Shown here one piece after another: positions 5,767 to 7,347 of a stretch of DNA of 7,347 bases. Below the pieces are notes generated by a model that was not told the origin of the DNA, ran no database searches, and saw nothing but the letters and a program-made list of their open reading frames with translations. This stretch comes from Ilumatobacter sp. Lineage in GTDB: Bacteria > Actinomycetota > Acidimicrobiia > Acidimicrobiales > Ilumatobacteraceae. The translations under genes were made by a program, and so were the position numbers. Within the stretch, counting starts at the first letter, position 1; every line of letters begins with the position of its first letter. The stretch covers positions 1-7,347 of the forward strand of contig JAJCXU010000634.1 in NCBI GenBank assembly GCA_029263275.1, written 5' to 3'.

Positions 5767-7347
5767 ATGGCCGGACGTCCGAAGCTGCTGACTCGGCCGC
5801 CGCAGCTCGGTGGCGTGCTGGTTCGGGACCGGCTGGACAACGCTGCCGCAGCGACCCCGATCATTGCGATTGTGGGCCCACCCGGAAGCGGATGTACGAC
5901 GGCCGCCGCGCACATTGCGGCATCCAACGGGTCGGCGGTTGCATGGTGTCGATTGGCGCACGGCTACGACACCGCGGGTGATGTCATCGAGATGGTTGCC
6001 GAGACGCTGGGTGCCGACACCAAGCCGGCGAGGCGGGTGATCGAGCTGGCCGATCAGTTGCTCGACCTCTTCGAACTCGGCGACGTCAGCATCGTCATCG
6101 ACGACTATCACTTGGCGGCCGATGGAGACCTCGACCGAGTGATTGCCGAATGCGCCGATCTGATCACGCCAGGTAGCCGCATCATCGTTGCCGGCGCCGC
6201 CCGGCCGGCCGGGCTCATCGGGCTCGTCGCGCCGATGAAGCGCCACATCATCGACGCGGCCGACCTGGCATTCGATGATGCCGAGGCCAGTGCCCTGTTC
6301 GAACTGCAGGGTGCCAGTGAGCACGATGCACTGCGTTGGAACGAACAGCTCGGCGGATGGGCCCAGGGAGTTGTTGCGGGTGCCCATGCTCCACGCAGCG
6401 ATCCGGCACAACACGTCACTGCGCTGCTCGACCAGCTGATCGAATCCGACCCGACCGGCGGCGACCTCGTCGACGCCCTCGCGGCACTCGGATACGTCAA
6501 CGTCGACGTGCTTTCCGGGCTGGGCATCACCATCGATGGTGCGGCTCTTGCGGCCGTGGCCGATGGCAGTCCATTGCTCACGGACCACGACGGCTATCTG
6601 CGAATCGCGGACGCTGCTGCTGAGACCCATCGAGGGCGTGCGCAGCCAGCGAAGATCAACGAACTCCGCAAGCTCGGCGGCTCGCTCATCGCCGCAGACG
6701 ACCCGACGACGGCGATCGATCTCCTCATCGATGCGGGTGAGGCAGAACACGCGGCCGATGTGCTGGCTGATCACCTGTCCGAGATCGGTGTCGAGAGGGC
6801 CTTGAACTGGCTCTATCGGTTGCCAGCTGATCTGCGTCGACGCTTCCCGCCCGTGCTGGCGGCTGGTCAGGCGACCGTCGAGGTTGACGCCGCGCTCGCG
6901 TCGGCCCAGGCTCGAGTGGAGATGGCGACAAGCGAACGGTCGCGCCGCGAGGCCCTCTTCGCTCTCGGCTCGATCGAGGCGCACCGCGGCGAGTTGGCCG
7001 CGGCAGCTGGAGCGCTCGAGGCGGCGTTGCGATCCGCTCGCGGTGATTCGGAAAGCACCGACCGCATTGGCGCTGAGTTGGCCACGACACGGTGGCTGCT
7101 CGGTGACGTGCTCGGCGCGCAGTCTGCCTTGGATGAGCTGCCCGTAACTCCGGCCAATCGTTGGTTGGGTGCGCAGCTCGGCATCGTTGCAGGCGCATCG
7201 CCGCATCCGGTCGACCCGCCGGTCGACATGGGCGACGACCCGTATGCGCTGGCGACCGCTGCGCTCGTCGCGTTGACCGGCGGCGATCAGCCAACAGCCG
7301 AGCGCAGTGCGGCTGCCGCGTATCGCGTGGCCGTCGAGGGCGGCGGC
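5767..7347 (+). CDS. MalT-like STAND ATPase, possible transcriptional regulator, 3'-partial
   Basis: The frame is open from the ATG at 5767 to the right edge (527 codons, no stop), so the C-terminus is outside the window. The start fits the family: RPKLLTRPPQLGGVLVRDRL (residues 4-23) resembles the N-terminal signature of MalT/LuxR-type STAND regulators just before the P-loop. The Walker A motif is GPPGSGCTT (37-45), with Cys at position 43 (TGT, 5893-5895) where the family has Lys. Walker B is SIVIDDYHL (108-116), very like the IDDYH of MalT, followed by a sensor-like strand SRIIVAGAARP (137-147). A QLGGWAQGVVAGA segment (about 198-210) corresponds to the conserved GW motif after the ATPase core. 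From about residue 300 onward it is Ala/Leu-rich helical sequence (for example GELAAAAGALEAALRSARG) that looks like TPR-type repeats. Members of this family usually end in a LuxR-type HTH, or carry a BTAD domain; neither is visible here, so DNA binding is unproven. It is divergent from the kinase gene, 68 bp apart. Confidence 0.8.
   Translation, partial: MAGRPKLLTRPPQLGGVLVRDRLDNAAAATPIIAIVGPPGSGCTTAAAHIAASNGSAVAWCRLAHGYDTAGDVIEMVAETLGADTKPARRVIELADQLLDLFELGDVSIVIDDYHLAADGDLDRVIAECADLITPGSRIIVAGAARPAGLIGLVAPMKRHIIDAADLAFDDAEASALFELQGASEHDALRWNEQLGGWAQGVVAGAHAPRSDPAQHVTALLDQLIESDPTGGDLVDALAALGYVNVDVLSGLGITIDGAALAAVADGSPLLTDHDGYLRIADAAAETHRGRAQPAKINELRKLGGSLIAADDPTTAIDLLIDAGEAEHAADVLADHLSEIGVERALNWLYRLPADLRRRFPPVLAAGQATVEVDAALASAQARVEMATSERSRREALFALGSIEAHRGELAAAAGALEAALRSARGDSESTDRIGAELATTRWLLGDVLGAQSALDELPVTPANRWLGAQLGIVAGASPHPVDPPVDMGDDPYALATAALVALTGGDQPTAERSAAAAYRVAVEGGG

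Noticed and set aside
5695..7206. Minus-strand open frame (503 codons) antisense to the STAND ATPase gene
   Set aside because: The plus strand carries Walker B and MalT-like motifs and a start with a plausible promoter, whereas the antisense frame has no recognisable motif.

Overview
The window is about 65% GC, with strong G/C bias at third codon positions. The coding style is that of a high-GC actinobacterium: acidic, Asp/Glu-rich exported proteins, an HRDVKPAN-type Ser/Thr kinase and probable leaderless starts. A marine-type Acidimicrobiia (Ilumatobacter-like) is my best guess from protein style alone. No rRNA, tRNA, CRISPR array, insertion sequence or phage gene is visible.

Left third (1-2034, + strand): the 3' part of a large gene, open at the left edge, for a probably exported protein. 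It has an Asp-box (BNR/sialidase-like propeller) region followed by a pentapeptide-repeat region and a Cys-containing tail. Its function is not known.

Middle (about 1990-3052): a small patch of decayed or mosaic DNA around one intact gene. On the minus strand lies the C-terminal half of a VOC/glyoxalase-like protein whose N-terminal half is missing. A textbook MerR-family promoter (20-bp dyad inside a 19-bp spacer) sits immediately upstream and reads into it. On the plus strand is an intact 129-aa MmcQ/YjbR-family gene with a probable leaderless promoter, then the C-terminal tail of a DUF1214-like protein without its N-terminus. A 9-bp stem-loop separates this remnant from the convergent kinase gene.

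Right half (3053-7347): a divergent pair sharing a 68-bp control region. The minus-strand gene encodes a membrane-anchored Ser/Thr protein kinase whose extracellular half is a family 5 (oligopeptide/dipeptide-type) solute-binding protein, which looks like a one-protein ligand sensor. The plus-strand gene, open at the right edge, encodes a MalT-like STAND ATPase with a good Walker B motif but Cys in place of the Walker A lysine. The shared intergenic region suggests co-regulation. A functional link between kinase and STAND protein is inference only.

The items most worth a second look are the kinase/solute-binding fusion, the MerR promoter facing a decapitated gene, and the lysine-less P-loop of the STAND protein.
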